A stretch of 64,000 nucleotides of DNA from Geotalea sp. SG265 (GTDB lineage Bacteria; Desulfobacterota; Desulfuromonadia; Geobacterales; Geobacteraceae). The position numbers and the translations under genes are program-made. The stretch lies in contig NZ_JAKZFT010000013.1 of NCBI RefSeq assembly GCF_022808985.1, positions 55,741 through 119,740 of the forward strand, read 5' to 3'. A model generated the notes under the pieces. The model saw only the letters and a list, made by a program, of their open reading frames with translations. It had not been told where the DNA came from and made no database searches. Shown piece after piece: positions 9,749 to 18,704 of this stretch (within the stretch, counting starts at the first letter, position 1; each line of letters starts with the position of its first letter).

Positions 9749-11433
9749 TGAAGGAACTACTCCGCACGCTGATCTCCAAGGGGCTTGCCGACTGTTATGC
9801 CGATGGCAGCCTTTCTTCCGGGCAATTCCCATCCATAGTCATGGAAACGCCTGCCCATGCCGAACATGGTGACTTTGCGACCAATGTGGCGATGCTGCTG
9901 GCCAAGGCGGAAAAAAAAGCGCCACGCATGGTTGCCGACACGCTGGTCAGGCATTTTACCGATGAAGCCGGAATATGCGAGAAGGTGGAGATTGCCGGTC
10001 CTGGATTTATCAATTTCCACCTGAAAGACGCCGCATGGAGAAAGTCGTTGCTGGATATCGACCGTCTCGCCGGCGATTACGGCAAAAGTGCCGTCGGTGG
10101 CGGCCGAAAGATTCAGGTGGAATTCGTCAGTGCCAACCCTACCGGCCCCCTGCATATCGGGCATGGCAGAGGGGCTGCCCTGGGTGACACCATCTGCAGG
10201 CTGCTCGCCTTTTCGGGGTGGGACGTAACCCGCGAATTTTATTACAACGATGCCGGACAACAGATCGCCAACTTGGCGCTTTCCGTACAGGCACGCTGCC
10301 TGGGCAAGGGACCTGAGGACCCCTCCTGGCCGACAGACGGCTATCAGGGTGAATACATCATCGACGTTGCCCGTGCCTATATGGCAGGCGAGAAAGTGGA
10401 TGCCGACGATCAGCATGTGGTTGCCGCAGGCGATCCCCTGGACCTGGAGGCCATCCGCCGCTTTGCCGTCGCCTTCCTTCGCCGCGAACAGGATCAGGAT
10501 CTTACCGCCTTCGATGTGCACTTCAATGTCTACTCCCTGGAATCCGATCTTTATAAGGATGGAACGGTGGACATGGTCGTCCGGCGTCTCGTGGAAAGCG
10601 GCCATACCTTTGAGCAGGATGACGCCCTCTGGTTGCGCACCACCTCCTTCGGCGATGACAAGGACCGGGTTATGCGGAAATCGGGTGGGGGATATACCTA
10701 TTTCGTTCCCGATGTGGCGTATCACCTGCGCAAATGGGAGCGGGGGTTTACTAGGGTCGTCAACGAGCAGGGGGCGGATCATCACAGCACCATCACCCGC
10801 GTCCGGGCCGGATTGCAAGCTCTCGGAGCAGGTATACCAGCCGGATGGCCTGAGTATGTGCTGCACCAGATGGTGACAGTCCTGCGTGGCGGTGAAGAGG
10901 TAAAGATCTCCAAGCGTGCCGGCAGCTATGTTACACTGCGCGACCTGATCGACGAGGTTGGCCGCGACGCCACCCGCTTCTTTTTCGTCATGCGCAAGCC
11001 AGATTCGCAACTGGTATTCGACATCGACCTTGCCAAGCAGAAATCCCTGGACAACCCGGTCTATTATGTCCAGTATGCCCATGCAAGGATCTGCAGCATC
11101 TTCGAAAACGCCGCAGAAAAGGGCTTTGCCGTGCCCGATGCCGGTAGCGTGGATCTCGACCGTCTGACGGAGCCTGAAGAAATGGCGCTGATCAAGGCCA
11201 TTGCCGCCTTTCCCGAAGTGGTTGAAGGAAGTGCCGCCAATTTCGAACCCCATCGCGTCGCCAACTATCTCCAGGAAGTGGCCGGTCTTTTCCATGGTTT
11301 CTATAATAAAAACCGGGTCATTACCGAAGACAGCCAGCTGACCTCAGCCAGGCTCTTTCTGTTGCAGTGCGTTGCACTGACCCTGAAAAACGCTTTGACG
11401 CTCCTGGGGATTTCAGCTCCGGAGAAAATGTAG
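9748..11433 (+). CDS. argS: arginine--tRNA ligase
   Basis: ArgRS is a class I synthetase charging tRNA-Arg. The 561-residue product has an N-terminal Add-1-type domain (about 1-110), the HIGH motif as [13 protein letters not shown] near residue 136, a KISKR sequence near residue 387 in the KMSKS position, and the DALR anticodon-binding domain at the C-terminus. Length and order are normal for the family. The start overlaps the stop of the upstream Cys-rich gene by one base, and the SPOR gene begins 11 bases downstream, so the three form an operon. Confidence 0.96.
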   Translation: MKELLRTLISKGLADCYADGSLSSGQFPSIVMETPAHAEHGDFATNVAMLLAKAEKKAPRMVADTLVRHFTDEAGICEKVEIAGPGFINFHLKDAAWRKSLLDIDRLAGDYGKSAVGGGRKIQVEFVSANPTGPLHIGHGRGAALGDTICRLLAFSGWDVTREFYYNDAGQQIANLALSVQARCLGKGPEDPSWPTDGYQGEYIIDVARAYMAGEKVDADDQHVVAAGDPLDLEAIRRFAVAFLRREQDQDLTAFDVHFNVYSLESDLYKDGTVDMVVRRLVESGHTFEQDDALWLRTTSFGDDKDRVMRKSGGGYTYFVPDVAYHLRKWERGFTRVVNEQGADHHSTITRVRAGLQALGAGIPAGWPEYVLHQMVTVLRGGEEVKISKRAGSYVTLRDLIDEVGRDATRFFFVMRKPDSQLVFDIDLAKQKSLDNPVYYVQYAHARICSIFENAAEKGFAVPDAGSVDLDRLTEPEEMALIKAIAAFPEVVEGSAANFEPHRVANYLQEVAGLFHGFYNKNRVITEDSQLTSARLFLLQCVALTLKNALTLLGISAPEKM

Positions 11434-11444
11434 CAGAGGCTTGT

Positions 11445-12113
11445 ATGGTGCTGGATTATTGCGAACGCAGACCAGTAAGTAAGAACCGTCCCAAAAAGCA
11501 GCCGGTCGGCATGCTGGTGTTCATTATTGTCGGTGGGGCTGCCATTTCCTTCGCGGCAGGCTTTGCCGGAGGTTGGTATTTCGGCGGCCGGGCCGCAAAA
11601 AAGAGCATCGAAGCGGCCGCCGTCACCAAGGCTGTGGCAACGGCGGCGACTGTACCCCAGGCAAAGCCTGCAGGGCAGGATGTGCCCTTAACCTTCTACC
11701 AGACGCTGCCGAACGGAGCGAAGGCGGTCATAGGGAGCGGCCTTAATCCATCGAAGGCGCATGAGGAGCAGAAAAAGATTGCCGAGCCATCGAGTCCTGA
11801 ACGCAAGCCTCTTCCGCCGACCGCCGCTGGTACCGGTCCTGAGGCAGCCGCCGATCCCAAGCCCATGGTCAAGGGGCAACAGGCCGGAGGAGGCTCCTAC
11901 TGTGTTCAGGTAGCTTCATTGAAGGACAAGAAAGAAGCCGAGGCCATCAAAGCCAAACTTTTGGCCAAAGGACAAGCGGCTTACATTCTGGAATCCACTG
12001 TGCCAGATAAGGGAGTCTGGTACCGGGTGCGCTTGGGCAGGCATTTGAACCAATCTGAAGCGGGCGAGCTTGCTGCTAAGGCAGGCAAGGGCGCCATCGT
12101 TATTGCCGAATGA
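11445..12113 (+). CDS. SPOR-domain membrane protein
   Basis: The 222-residue protein has a short cytoplasmic N-terminus, one glycine/alanine-rich membrane helix (about 22-45), an Ala/Pro-rich linker and a C-terminal SPOR domain beginning YCVQVASLKDKKEAE. SPOR domains bind glycan strands lacking stem peptides and collect at the division septum. ATG 11445 is chosen because GCAGAGG precedes it; the longer frame runs back into argS. With the FtsB-like gene 2 kb upstream it hints at a division role, but it could be a general cell-wall-binding protein. Confidence 0.85.
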   Translation: MVLDYCERRPVSKNRPKKQPVGMLVFIIVGGAAISFAAGFAGGWYFGGRAAKKSIEAAAVTKAVATAATVPQAKPAGQDVPLTFYQTLPNGAKAVIGSGLNPSKAHEEQKKIAEPSSPERKPLPPTAAGTGPEAAADPKPMVKGQQAGGGSYCVQVASLKDKKEAEAIKAKLLAKGQAAYILESTVPDKGVWYRVRLGRHLNQSEAGELAAKAGKGAIVIAE

Positions 12114-12129
12114 GATTCGGAGGATTCTT

Positions 12130-13119
12130 ATGCGAATAGTGATAACCGGAGGCGCTGGTTTCATAGGATCTCACCTTGCAGAGCGGCTGCTTACTTCCGG
12201 CCATGATATTGTCATAATCGACAACTTCAACGATTTCTACTCGCCAGCCGTTAAACGGCGCAATGTGGCAGAGATTGCCGGGAACGCCGACGCCAGCGGA
12301 AAAACACTGCTTGTCTGCGAAGGGGATATTCGTGATGGTGAATTCGTTCAGGCGATATTCGCCCAGGAACGGCCCGATGCCGTGATACACCTTGCAGCGG
12401 CTGCCGGCGTCAGGCCTTCCATAGAGAACCCCCTCCTGTACGAAGAGGTGAACATCCGGGGGACGATGAACCTGCTTCAGGCGGCAAAGGAAGCAGGCCT
12501 GCGGCTTTTTCTTTTCGCATCCAGTTCTTCAGTATATGGCAACAACCCGAAAGTGCCCTTTGCCGAGGCCGATCCCGTCGATCATCCCATTTCGCCATAT
12601 GCTGCCACGAAAAAGGCGGGAGAACTCATCTGTCACGCCTATCATCACCTGTACCACATCAACATCGCCTGTCTCAGGTTTTTCACCGTCTATGGACCAC
12701 GACAGCGTCCGGACCTGGCCATCAGCAAGTTCGTCCGGCTGATCGACCAGGAAAAACCGGTGCCGTTCTACGGCGATGGCAGCACCAGCCGGGATTACAC
12801 CTATGTTGCCGACATCGTTGCCGGAATAGAAGGGGCGCTGCACTGGATAAGCGGCGGCGGAAAGCGCTATGATGTCTTCAATCTGGGGGGCTCCAGTCCT
12901 GTTTCCCTTAATCGGCTCCTTACGATGATCGAAGCTAGGCTAGGGAAAAAAGCGATCCTGGAACGCCTGCCCATGCAGGCGGGGGATGTGGAGCGCACCT
13001 TCGCCGACCTGGAAAAATCATCCTCGATCCTGGGATATGGACCGGCGACCGCCATTGAAGATGGCATTTCCCGCTTCATCGACTGGTATCATGAAACGAA
13101 ACAACGCTGCCATGAATGA
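12130..13119 (+). CDS. NAD-dependent epimerase, probably UDP-glucuronate 4-epimerase
   Basis: This 329-residue extended SDR protein starts [18 protein letters not shown] with a Rossmann motif at residues 7-15, has SSSSVYGN and the catalytic YAATKKAGE, and contains [13 protein letters not shown], a motif typical of the UDP-glucuronate 4-epimerase (galacturonate-forming) branch. It would convert UDP-glucuronate, made by the dehydrogenase 5 kb upstream, to UDP-galacturonate. ATG 12130 follows TTCGGAGGA; the longer frame overlaps the SPOR gene. UDP-glucose 4-epimerase activity cannot be excluded. The last 8 bases overlap yacG. Confidence 0.85.
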   Translation: MRIVITGGAGFIGSHLAERLLTSGHDIVIIDNFNDFYSPAVKRRNVAEIAGNADASGKTLLVCEGDIRDGEFVQAIFAQERPDAVIHLAAAAGVRPSIENPLLYEEVNIRGTMNLLQAAKEAGLRLFLFASSSSVYGNNPKVPFAEADPVDHPISPYAATKKAGELICHAYHHLYHINIACLRFFTVYGPRQRPDLAISKFVRLIDQEKPVPFYGDGSTSRDYTYVADIVAGIEGALHWISGGGKRYDVFNLGGSSPVSLNRLLTMIEARLGKKAILERLPMQAGDVERTFADLEKSSSILGYGPATAIEDGISRFIDWYHETKQRCHE

Positions 13120-13288
13120 GACTGCTCATCATCTTTGCCCCCACTGCCACAGAGAAACAACCTGGCAGGACAACCCCTATCGTCCGTTCTGCTCCGAACG
13201 GTGCAAGATGATAGATCTGGGTGCCTGGATTGCCGAAGAATACACCATACCCGGCGAGAAAAAACCCGCCGAAGAAGACAGCCATTAG
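13112..13288 (+). CDS. yacG: DNA gyrase inhibitor YacG, zinc-binding
   Basis: This 58-residue protein has four zinc-ligand cysteines (C9, C12, C27, C31 in CPHC and CSERC) followed by [17 protein letters not shown], the YacG signature. E. coli YacG binds GyrB and blocks DNA binding by gyrase. It overlaps the epimerase stop by 8 bases and precedes gltX by 32 bases. Start at ATG 13112; longer frames have an unrelated N-terminus. Confidence 0.92.
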   Translation: MNETAHHLCPHCHRETTWQDNPYRPFCSERCKMIDLGAWIAEEYTIPGEKKPAEEDSH

Positions 13289-13320
13289 CTGCGCATAATT
13301 TTCCCGGAAGGAGTTCCACC

Positions 13321-14730
13321 ATGTCACACGTTCGTCTCCGTTTCGCTCCCAGCCCGACCGGCTACCTCCATGTCGGTGGAGCGAGGACCGCTCTTTTTAA
13401 CTGGCTTCTGGCCAGGAAGCAGAAGGGGACATTCATTCTCCGCATCGAGGACACGGACGTGGTCCGTTCGACCCAGGAATCGGTGGATGCTATCCTCCAG
13501 GGGATGGAGTGGCTTGGGCTGGACTGGGACGAAGGCCCCTTCTACCAGTCGGATCGCTTCACCGTGTACAAGGAGTTCGTCCAGAAATTGCTCGATTCGG
13601 GCAAGGCCTACAAATGTTACTGCTCTGCCGAAGAACTGGAGGCGAAACGGGAAGCGGCCCTGAAGGAAGGGCGGAAACCGAAGTACGACGGCACCTGCCG
13701 CAATCTGTCCGCCGGTGCTGCCGACGACAGGCCCTACGTGGTGCGTTTCAGGGCACCCCAGGAAGGTGTTACTGCCTTTGACGATCTCATCAAGGGGAGA
13801 ATCTCCTTCAATAACGATGAGCTGGACGATCTCATCATCCAGAGGAGCGACGGTACCCCCACCTATAATTTTGTCGTCGTCATCGATGATGCAACCATGG
13901 GGATTACGACGGTCATCAGGGGGGACGATCATGTGAACAACACCCCGCGGCAGATCCTTCTCTATGAGGCACTCGGCTATTCGGTTCCTGCTTTCGCCCA
14001 CGTGCCGATGATCCTCGGCGCCGACAAGACGCGGCTCTCCAAGCGCCACGGTGCCACCAGCGTCATGGCCTACCGCGATATGGGATTCCTTCCTGAGGCC
14101 CTGGTGAATTATCTGGTGCGGCTGGGCTGGAGCCATGGCGACGAGGAAATCTTCAGCAAGGAAGACCTGATCGAGAAGTTCAATATTGAGCAGGTGGGGA
14201 GGTCCGCCGGGGTTTTTAACCCGGACAAGCTGCTCTGGCTCAATGCCCATTACATAAAGACTGGCGACGCTGTCCGTCTTTCCGAACTGCTGAAACCGTT
14301 TATGGCAGAGAAAGGAATTGATGCGGGCACCGGCCCGGACCTGGTCCAGGTGGTGAAAACCCTGCAGGAGCGGGCCAGAACCCTTGTGGAAATGGCCGAA
14401 GGGGCGGTATTCTATTACCAGCGGGATTTTGCCTACGAAGAAAAAGCGGTGGATAAGTTTTTAACTGCTGATACTCCCTCCCTATACCGTCTGCTCATAG
14501 AAAAGCTCTCTTCACTGGCTTCATTCGACCATGACGGCATCGAGTCCATCTTCAAGGGGATCTGCGAGGAGAAAGGCCTGAAGTTGGGGCAAGTGGCCCA
14601 GCCGGCCCGCATTGCACTTTGCGGAGGTACTGCCGCACCAGGTATTTATGAAGTAATGGCTGTCCTGGGGAAAGAGGAAACCTGCCTGAGGCTGGAGCGG
14701 GCGGCTGCTTTCGTGGAAAAGAAGGGTTAA
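13321..14730 (+). CDS. gltX: glutamate--tRNA ligase
   Basis: GluRS charges tRNA-Glu, and in organisms with GatCAB also tRNA-Gln. The 469-residue class I synthetase starts [24 protein letters not shown], with HVGG in the HIGH position, and carries TRLSKRHG near residue 240 in the KMSKS position. ATG 13321 follows a strong GGAAGGAG site. The C-terminal helical anticodon-binding region is complete. A terminator begins 22 bases after the stop. Whether it is discriminating cannot be told from sequence by eye. Confidence 0.96.
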   Translation: MSHVRLRFAPSPTGYLHVGGARTALFNWLLARKQKGTFILRIEDTDVVRSTQESVDAILQGMEWLGLDWDEGPFYQSDRFTVYKEFVQKLLDSGKAYKCYCSAEELEAKREAALKEGRKPKYDGTCRNLSAGAADDRPYVVRFRAPQEGVTAFDDLIKGRISFNNDELDDLIIQRSDGTPTYNFVVVIDDATMGITTVIRGDDHVNNTPRQILLYEALGYSVPAFAHVPMILGADKTRLSKRHGATSVMAYRDMGFLPEALVNYLVRLGWSHGDEEIFSKEDLIEKFNIEQVGRSAGVFNPDKLLWLNAHYIKTGDAVRLSELLKPFMAEKGIDAGTGPDLVQVVKTLQERARTLVEMAEGAVFYYQRDFAYEEKAVDKFLTADTPSLYRLLIEKLSSLASFDHDGIESIFKGICEEKGLKLGQVAQPARIALCGGTAAPGIYEVMAVLGKEETCLRLERAAAFVEKKG

Positions 14731-14751
14731 TGCCCCCGGTCTCCTGTTGCT

Positions 14752-14787
14752 TAGGCTGCCGCCGAAAGGAAGGCAGCCTATTTTTTT
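14752..14787 (+). terminator. Rho-independent terminator of gltX
   Basis: A perfect 9-bp stem (14752-14760 with 14772-14780) is followed by seven T residues. The right arm covers the stop codon of the convergent MshEN-REC gene, so the two transcripts share this boundary. Confidence 0.9.
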
Positions 14788-15605
14788 ATCTGCTTGAGTA
14801 GATGCATTGCCCTTTCTACGCGGGAAACGACCCGCATGGGCATGACCGGCTTGGCGATGAAGTCGAGAAAACCCGACTTCAAGGCTGCATGTTCCTCCTC
14901 GGGAGAGGCCTTCGAAGTCAGCAGGATAACGGGAATATCGACGGTATCGGCATTGGCCCTGAGGGAACGTATGAAGGCGAAGCCATCCATGCGGGGCATG
15001 ACGGAATCGCAGATGATGAGCGTGGGCTTGTGGTGAATGGCCAGTTTCAGGCCTTCCACCCCGTCGCTGCCGACAACCACGTCGTACCCTTCCTTCTCCA
15101 GTGCCACCTGGATGATGGTCGCCACTGGTTTTGAATCATCCACCACCAGGATCAAGGTCCTTTCCGATTTTTCCACCCCTTTCAGATAGAATTTTTTCAC
15201 TGCAGCCATGATATCTTCGGGGGTGGCCAGAACCGGTATGGTTTTACAGCCGGTTTTCTTCCCAAGATACTCCAAGGTGTCAGTATCGAAGGGGTCGGTG
15301 ATGGCAATGGCCAGCATTCCGTCTTTCAGCTTCAGAGGAAACACGAGTTTCTGCAGAGCCATGTCTTCCGGGACCAGGTCCAGTAGCTCCTGAGGATAGC
15401 TGAAAGATGCGATGTTTTTCACCGTCTTCATGGCGAATTGTGCGGCAACGGCTGTAACCAGTTCATCGCCGGTGACCACTCCCATTTCCTCAAGGACGGT
15501 CCCGAGCCGCTTCCCGGTACCTTTTTGCCGCTGTAGGGCCCGTTCCAGAGTGGTATTTGTAATGATTCCCGCTTCTACCAAAAGGTCACCCAACTGTTTT
15601 TTCAT
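14778..15605 (-). CDS. response regulator with N-terminal MshEN (c-di-GMP-binding type) domain
   Basis: The 275-residue protein joins two modules. Residues 1-145 are an MshEN/T2SSE-N-type domain with the paired LGDLLVEAGIIT and RLGTVLEEMGVVT motifs and a helical end like that of type II secretion/pilus ATPases; MshEN domains of this kind bind cyclic di-GMP. Residues 150-275 are a receiver domain with acidic VVDD at 154-157, phospho-acceptor D200 (ICDSVMPRMDG) and K252. There is no output domain, so it may act by protein-protein contact as a c-di-GMP-tuned CheY-like switch; that is inference. No kinase adjoins. A TATAAT on the minus strand at 15668-15673 is a possible -10. Confidence 0.85.
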   Translation of the reverse strand: MKKQLGDLLVEAGIITNTTLERALQRQKGTGKRLGTVLEEMGVVTGDELVTAVAAQFAMKTVKNIASFSYPQELLDLVPEDMALQKLVFPLKLKDGMLAIAITDPFDTDTLEYLGKKTGCKTIPVLATPEDIMAAVKKFYLKGVEKSERTLILVVDDSKPVATIIQVALEKEGYDVVVGSDGVEGLKLAIHHKPTLIICDSVMPRMDGFAFIRSLRANADTVDIPVILLTSKASPEEEHAALKSGFLDFIAKPVMPMRVVSRVERAMHLLKQIKK

Positions 15606-15702
15606 AGCTCCCGTCCATCCGCTGTTTGATTTGCCTGCCTCACCTGTTCTATGGGCATTGCCATGGGATTATACACTATAAAATGAAAAAAAGGCCCCTT
15701 TT

Positions 15703-15731
15703 AGCCGCCTTTGCTTAAGGCGGCTTTTTTC
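15703..15731 (+). terminator. intrinsic terminator in an intergenic region without an obvious plus-strand gene
   Basis: A perfect 9-bp stem (15703-15711 with 15717-15725), TGCTT loop and T-run form a good plus-strand terminator. It lies between two divergent response-regulator genes, where no plus-strand gene ends. The remainder of 15606-15844 shows only the presumed promoters and leaders. Confidence 0.75.
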
Positions 15732-15844
15732 TATGTGCCATTATTGACGTCTATTTTCAATGAACCAGCAATAGTTTTTCAAAGCCTGCTAAAGGAGTGC
15801 ATTTTGCAGCCGATACGTATCCCAAGAAAAGGAGAATCCTGCCC

Positions 15845-17296
15845 ATGTTTGCAAAGCTGCTGATCCTCGACGACGACCCTGATATTCTCCGGATGCTGAA
15901 GGCCGTTTTTCAGAGCGAAGAGATGGAGGTCATGCTGGAAAACGAGAGCGAAACCGCTCTTAAATTGATATTGACGGAACGCCCAAATGTGGCCATCATC
16001 GACATCAACATGCCTGGCAAGTCCGGGTTTCAGGTGCTGCATGAGGCAAAAAAAATTGACCCGGGACTGTCAATTATTATGACTACCGGTCAGAAAACCA
16101 CACAGAACGCCATAGAAGCCATGAAATTTGGCGCGTACGATTATGTTACAAAACCTTTCGACAACGCAAAGCTCCGATCTTCTGTGCAAAAGGCGCTGGA
16201 ATGCAACCTGCTCAACAGGAAGGTGCGGTATACCAAAGATACGCACCAGCTGGGGATGGAAGAAGACGCCGATGACATCATGATCGGCTCCTCCGCGGAG
16301 ATGATCGAGATCTGGAAGATGGTGGGGAAGGTTGCCGATTCCGACGCCACCGTCCTCATCCAGGGGGAGAGCGGTACGGGCAAGGAACTCCTCGCCCGCG
16401 CCATTTACAACAATTCACGGCGCAAAAACCGCTCCTTTCTGGCCGTCAACTGCGCGGCACTTCCCGAAGCACTGCTTGAATCCGAGCTCTTCGGTCACGA
16501 AAAAGGAGCATTCACCGATGCCCATGCCAGGAGGATCGGCAAGTTCGAGCAATGCAACGGCGGCACCATCTTCCTTGACGAGATAGGAGAGATGAGCCTT
16601 GCCAACCAGGGTAAACTGTTGCGGGTGCTGGAAAGCCAGGAGTTCGAGCGGGTAGGGGGGAACGAAACCATACGGGTGGATGTGCGGATCATTGCCGCCA
16701 CCAATCGGAGCCTCGTCACTTCAGTCAAAGAAAAGACTTTCAGGATGGATCTCTTCTACCGCTTGCGGGTGGTCAATTTTTTCCTTCCCCCCCTCAAAGA
16801 CCGGACAGAGGACATTCCCCTTCTTATAGATCTGTTTGTCAAGAAGTTTTCCCGCAAATACGGCAAGACCATCAGGCGGATTGCTCCGGAGACGATGGAT
16901 CTGCTGCAGAAGCATCCTTGGGAGGGTAACATTCGGGAGCTGAAGAACGTCATCAACTCGGCGACCGTCTTCTGCAAAAGCGACGTGCTCATGCCGGAAG
17001 ACCTGGAGTCGTTTTTAACTGCCAAAGCCGGATTCAAGGAAGTGGATCTGGATAGCGCCGGGGATGATTATTACGAGGTCTTCTGGAAGATGCTGGAGCC
17101 GGTTTTCGACGGCATCTGTCTGAAAAACAAGGGAACCATTTACGAGAGTGTCAACATGGGACTTGAAAAAGCGCTCATTCATATGGCCATGGAGAAGAGC
17201 AACAACAACCAGGTCTTTGCAGCCAAGCTGCTCGGCATCAGTAGAAATACCCTTCGCGATCGTCTGGAGCGGTACAAGATCGGCTTGAACGAGTAG
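15845..17296 (+). CDS. sigma-54-dependent response regulator (NtrC family)
   Basis: The 483-residue protein has a receiver domain (acidic DDD at 10-12, phospho-acceptor D53, K near 104), an AAA+ sigma54-interaction domain with Walker A GESGTGKE near residue 173 and Walker B GTIFLDEIGE, and a Fis-type helix-turn-helix at the C-terminus (NNQVFAAKLLGISRNTLRDRLERY). The sigma54-contacting loop reads GAFTDA rather than the canonical GAFTGA, a variant seen in other members. It should activate -24/-12 promoters after phosphorylation. ATG 15845 follows AAAAGGAGA. No kinase is adjacent, so input and target genes are unknown. Confidence 0.93.
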   Translation: MFAKLLILDDDPDILRMLKAVFQSEEMEVMLENESETALKLILTERPNVAIIDINMPGKSGFQVLHEAKKIDPGLSIIMTTGQKTTQNAIEAMKFGAYDYVTKPFDNAKLRSSVQKALECNLLNRKVRYTKDTHQLGMEEDADDIMIGSSAEMIEIWKMVGKVADSDATVLIQGESGTGKELLARAIYNNSRRKNRSFLAVNCAALPEALLESELFGHEKGAFTDAHARRIGKFEQCNGGTIFLDEIGEMSLANQGKLLRVLESQEFERVGGNETIRVDVRIIAATNRSLVTSVKEKTFRMDLFYRLRVVNFFLPPLKDRTEDIPLLIDLFVKKFSRKYGKTIRRIAPETMDLLQKHPWEGNIRELKNVINSATVFCKSDVLMPEDLESFLTAKAGFKEVDLDSAGDDYYEVFWKMLEPVFDGICLKNKGTIYESVNMGLEKALIHMAMEKSNNNQVFAAKLLGISRNTLRDRLERYKIGLNE

Positions 17297-17341
17297 TTGC
17301 CGTTATTCCTGAGCCGACGGTATCTGCCGTGGCTTCAGGGT

Positions 17342-18388
17342 CTATGCGAACATTTTCCCTGCCGCAGTTTCCCATTCCCCTTTACCGATTCCAAGGAAGA
17401 CGTCCACCAGTTCAGGATCGAACTGGTAACCTCTGCATCTGACGACTTCATCGATGACTGCCTGGAAGGGAAGTGCCTTCCGGTATGGCCGATCCGATGT
17501 CATGGCATCGAGGGTGTCGATCAGCGCGAAAATCCTGGCGCTTATGGGAATGTCCTTGCCTTTGAGGGCATGGGGATAACCATTGCCGTCAAAACGTTCA
17601 TGGTGACACAGTACCAGCTCGGCCGCACCCTTGAAGTACCTGATTCCCTTGAGGATGTCGTAGCCCACCTGGGGGTGGCGCCTCATCAGTTGCCACTCTT
17701 CGTCGCTCAGCTTACCCGGTTTAAGCAGTATGTTGTCGGAAATGCCGATCTTGCCTATGTCATGGAGGAGGGCTCCCTTTGCCATGGCAGTGGAATCCTC
17801 TTTGTCGATGCCGAGTCTTTGCGCCATGAGCACGGTATAGGTCATGACACGTTCAGAATGTGAGCCGACCTCTTTTTCCCGTGCATCCAGTGCCCGAATG
17901 AGGGCGGTCAAGGTATGCTCATAGGCGAGGTTTACTTCTCCCATGGCTTCCCGAATGACCTCTGTCTGTTCGCGGACCTTTAATTCCAGATTTGTCTGAT
18001 ATTCCCTGTTGTCCTTTATCAGGCGACGTTTTTCCGAGATATTCCGCACTGTCAGCAGAACCCGGTCCAGATTGAAGGGTTTGGTGATGTAATCCTCGGC
18101 GCCCAGATGGATGCAGGACAGAGCCGTATCCATGTCATTCAACGCCGTTATCATCAGGACGCTGATGTCGGGTTTTTTGCTCCTGGCGTCCTTGAGCAGC
18201 TCGACCCCGGAGCGCCCGGGCATCATGATATCGAGAAAAGCAATTTCTATGGGCTCGCTTTCCAGCATGGCCAGTCCTTCATCGGCATTGCTCGCCTGAT
18301 GGCAGTGATACCCCTCTTTCCCCAGGGTGGCACTGAGAAGGTCCCTGATCATCTCCTCATCATCGGCAATGAGTATGTGCTCTTTCAT
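17342..18388 (-). CDS. response regulator with HD-GYP phosphodiesterase domain
   Basis: The 348-residue protein has an N-terminal receiver domain (phospho-acceptor D53, KPF at 103-105), a coiled linker, and an HD-GYP domain with the catalytic HD at 209-210 (LLHDIGKIG) and HHERFDGNGYP at 262-272. HD-GYP proteins with these residues hydrolyse cyclic di-GMP, so this is probably a phosphorylation-controlled c-di-GMP phosphodiesterase. An AGGAG site precedes the ATG. The start codon overlaps the stop of a degraded receiver-domain frame upstream (18385-18489), suggesting it was once the second gene of an operon. Confidence 0.93.
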   Translation of the reverse strand: MKEHILIADDEEMIRDLLSATLGKEGYHCHQASNADEGLAMLESEPIEIAFLDIMMPGRSGVELLKDARSKKPDISVLMITALNDMDTALSCIHLGAEDYITKPFNLDRVLLTVRNISEKRRLIKDNREYQTNLELKVREQTEVIREAMGEVNLAYEHTLTALIRALDAREKEVGSHSERVMTYTVLMAQRLGIDKEDSTAMAKGALLHDIGKIGISDNILLKPGKLSDEEWQLMRRHPQVGYDILKGIRYFKGAAELVLCHHERFDGNGYPHALKGKDIPISARIFALIDTLDAMTSDRPYRKALPFQAVIDEVVRCRGYQFDPELVDVFLGIGKGEWETAAGKMFA

Positions 18389-18489
18389 CTCTTGACTCCT
18401 AGTTCGGTTTTAGCGGTATGATTAGCGAGCGATTCGTTTATTTTATCCACCAGCATTCTATTGGCAAATGGCTTGGCTATGAAAGGAGA
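18385..18489 (-). pseudogene. remnant of a receiver-domain C-terminus
   Basis: On the minus strand the 32 residues before a TGA at 18385-18387 read FIAKPFANRMLVDKINESL and on, which is the beta5-alpha5 end of a receiver domain (KPF plus spaced L, I, L). Upstream in the same frame there are stops within about 15 residues (near 18500) and no longer homologous frame could be traced. The TGA overlaps the HD-GYP start codon as in a translationally coupled gene pair. I read this as the surviving tail of a lost response regulator or hybrid kinase. The rest of 18490-18704 shows nothing else that I can support. Confidence 0.55.
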
Positions 18490-18704
18490 CGATCACAGCT
18501 CTTATCGGGACAGAACCGGAATATATTTAGGAAATTGTTTGCCATGACAGCAACAATGATGAGCTTTTGCCGATTCATGCCGGTTCATGCTTTGCTGCGG
18601 ATTGGATTTCCTGCACAGGAAGAATGCCTCAGATAAGGAGAACTTGTTTAACAAATCCGATAAATATGCTAAAAGCAGATGACTATCATCGTCGGAGGAT
18701 CTGG

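Noticed and set aside
9757..11295. 512-residue minus-strand reading frame
   Set aside because: It is the antisense shadow of argS, whose motifs are complete; no independent start signal or domain.
13324..14250. 308-residue minus-strand reading frame
   Set aside because: Antisense shadow of gltX without recognisable domain.
17297..17863. 188-residue plus-strand reading frame after the sigma54 regulator
   Set aside because: It runs opposite to the HD-GYP domain coding sequence and has no family resemblance or ribosome site.
18418..18636. 72-residue plus-strand reading frame in the gap before the RND adaptor
   Set aside because: No ribosome site or domain; the minus strand instead shows a receiver-domain tail.
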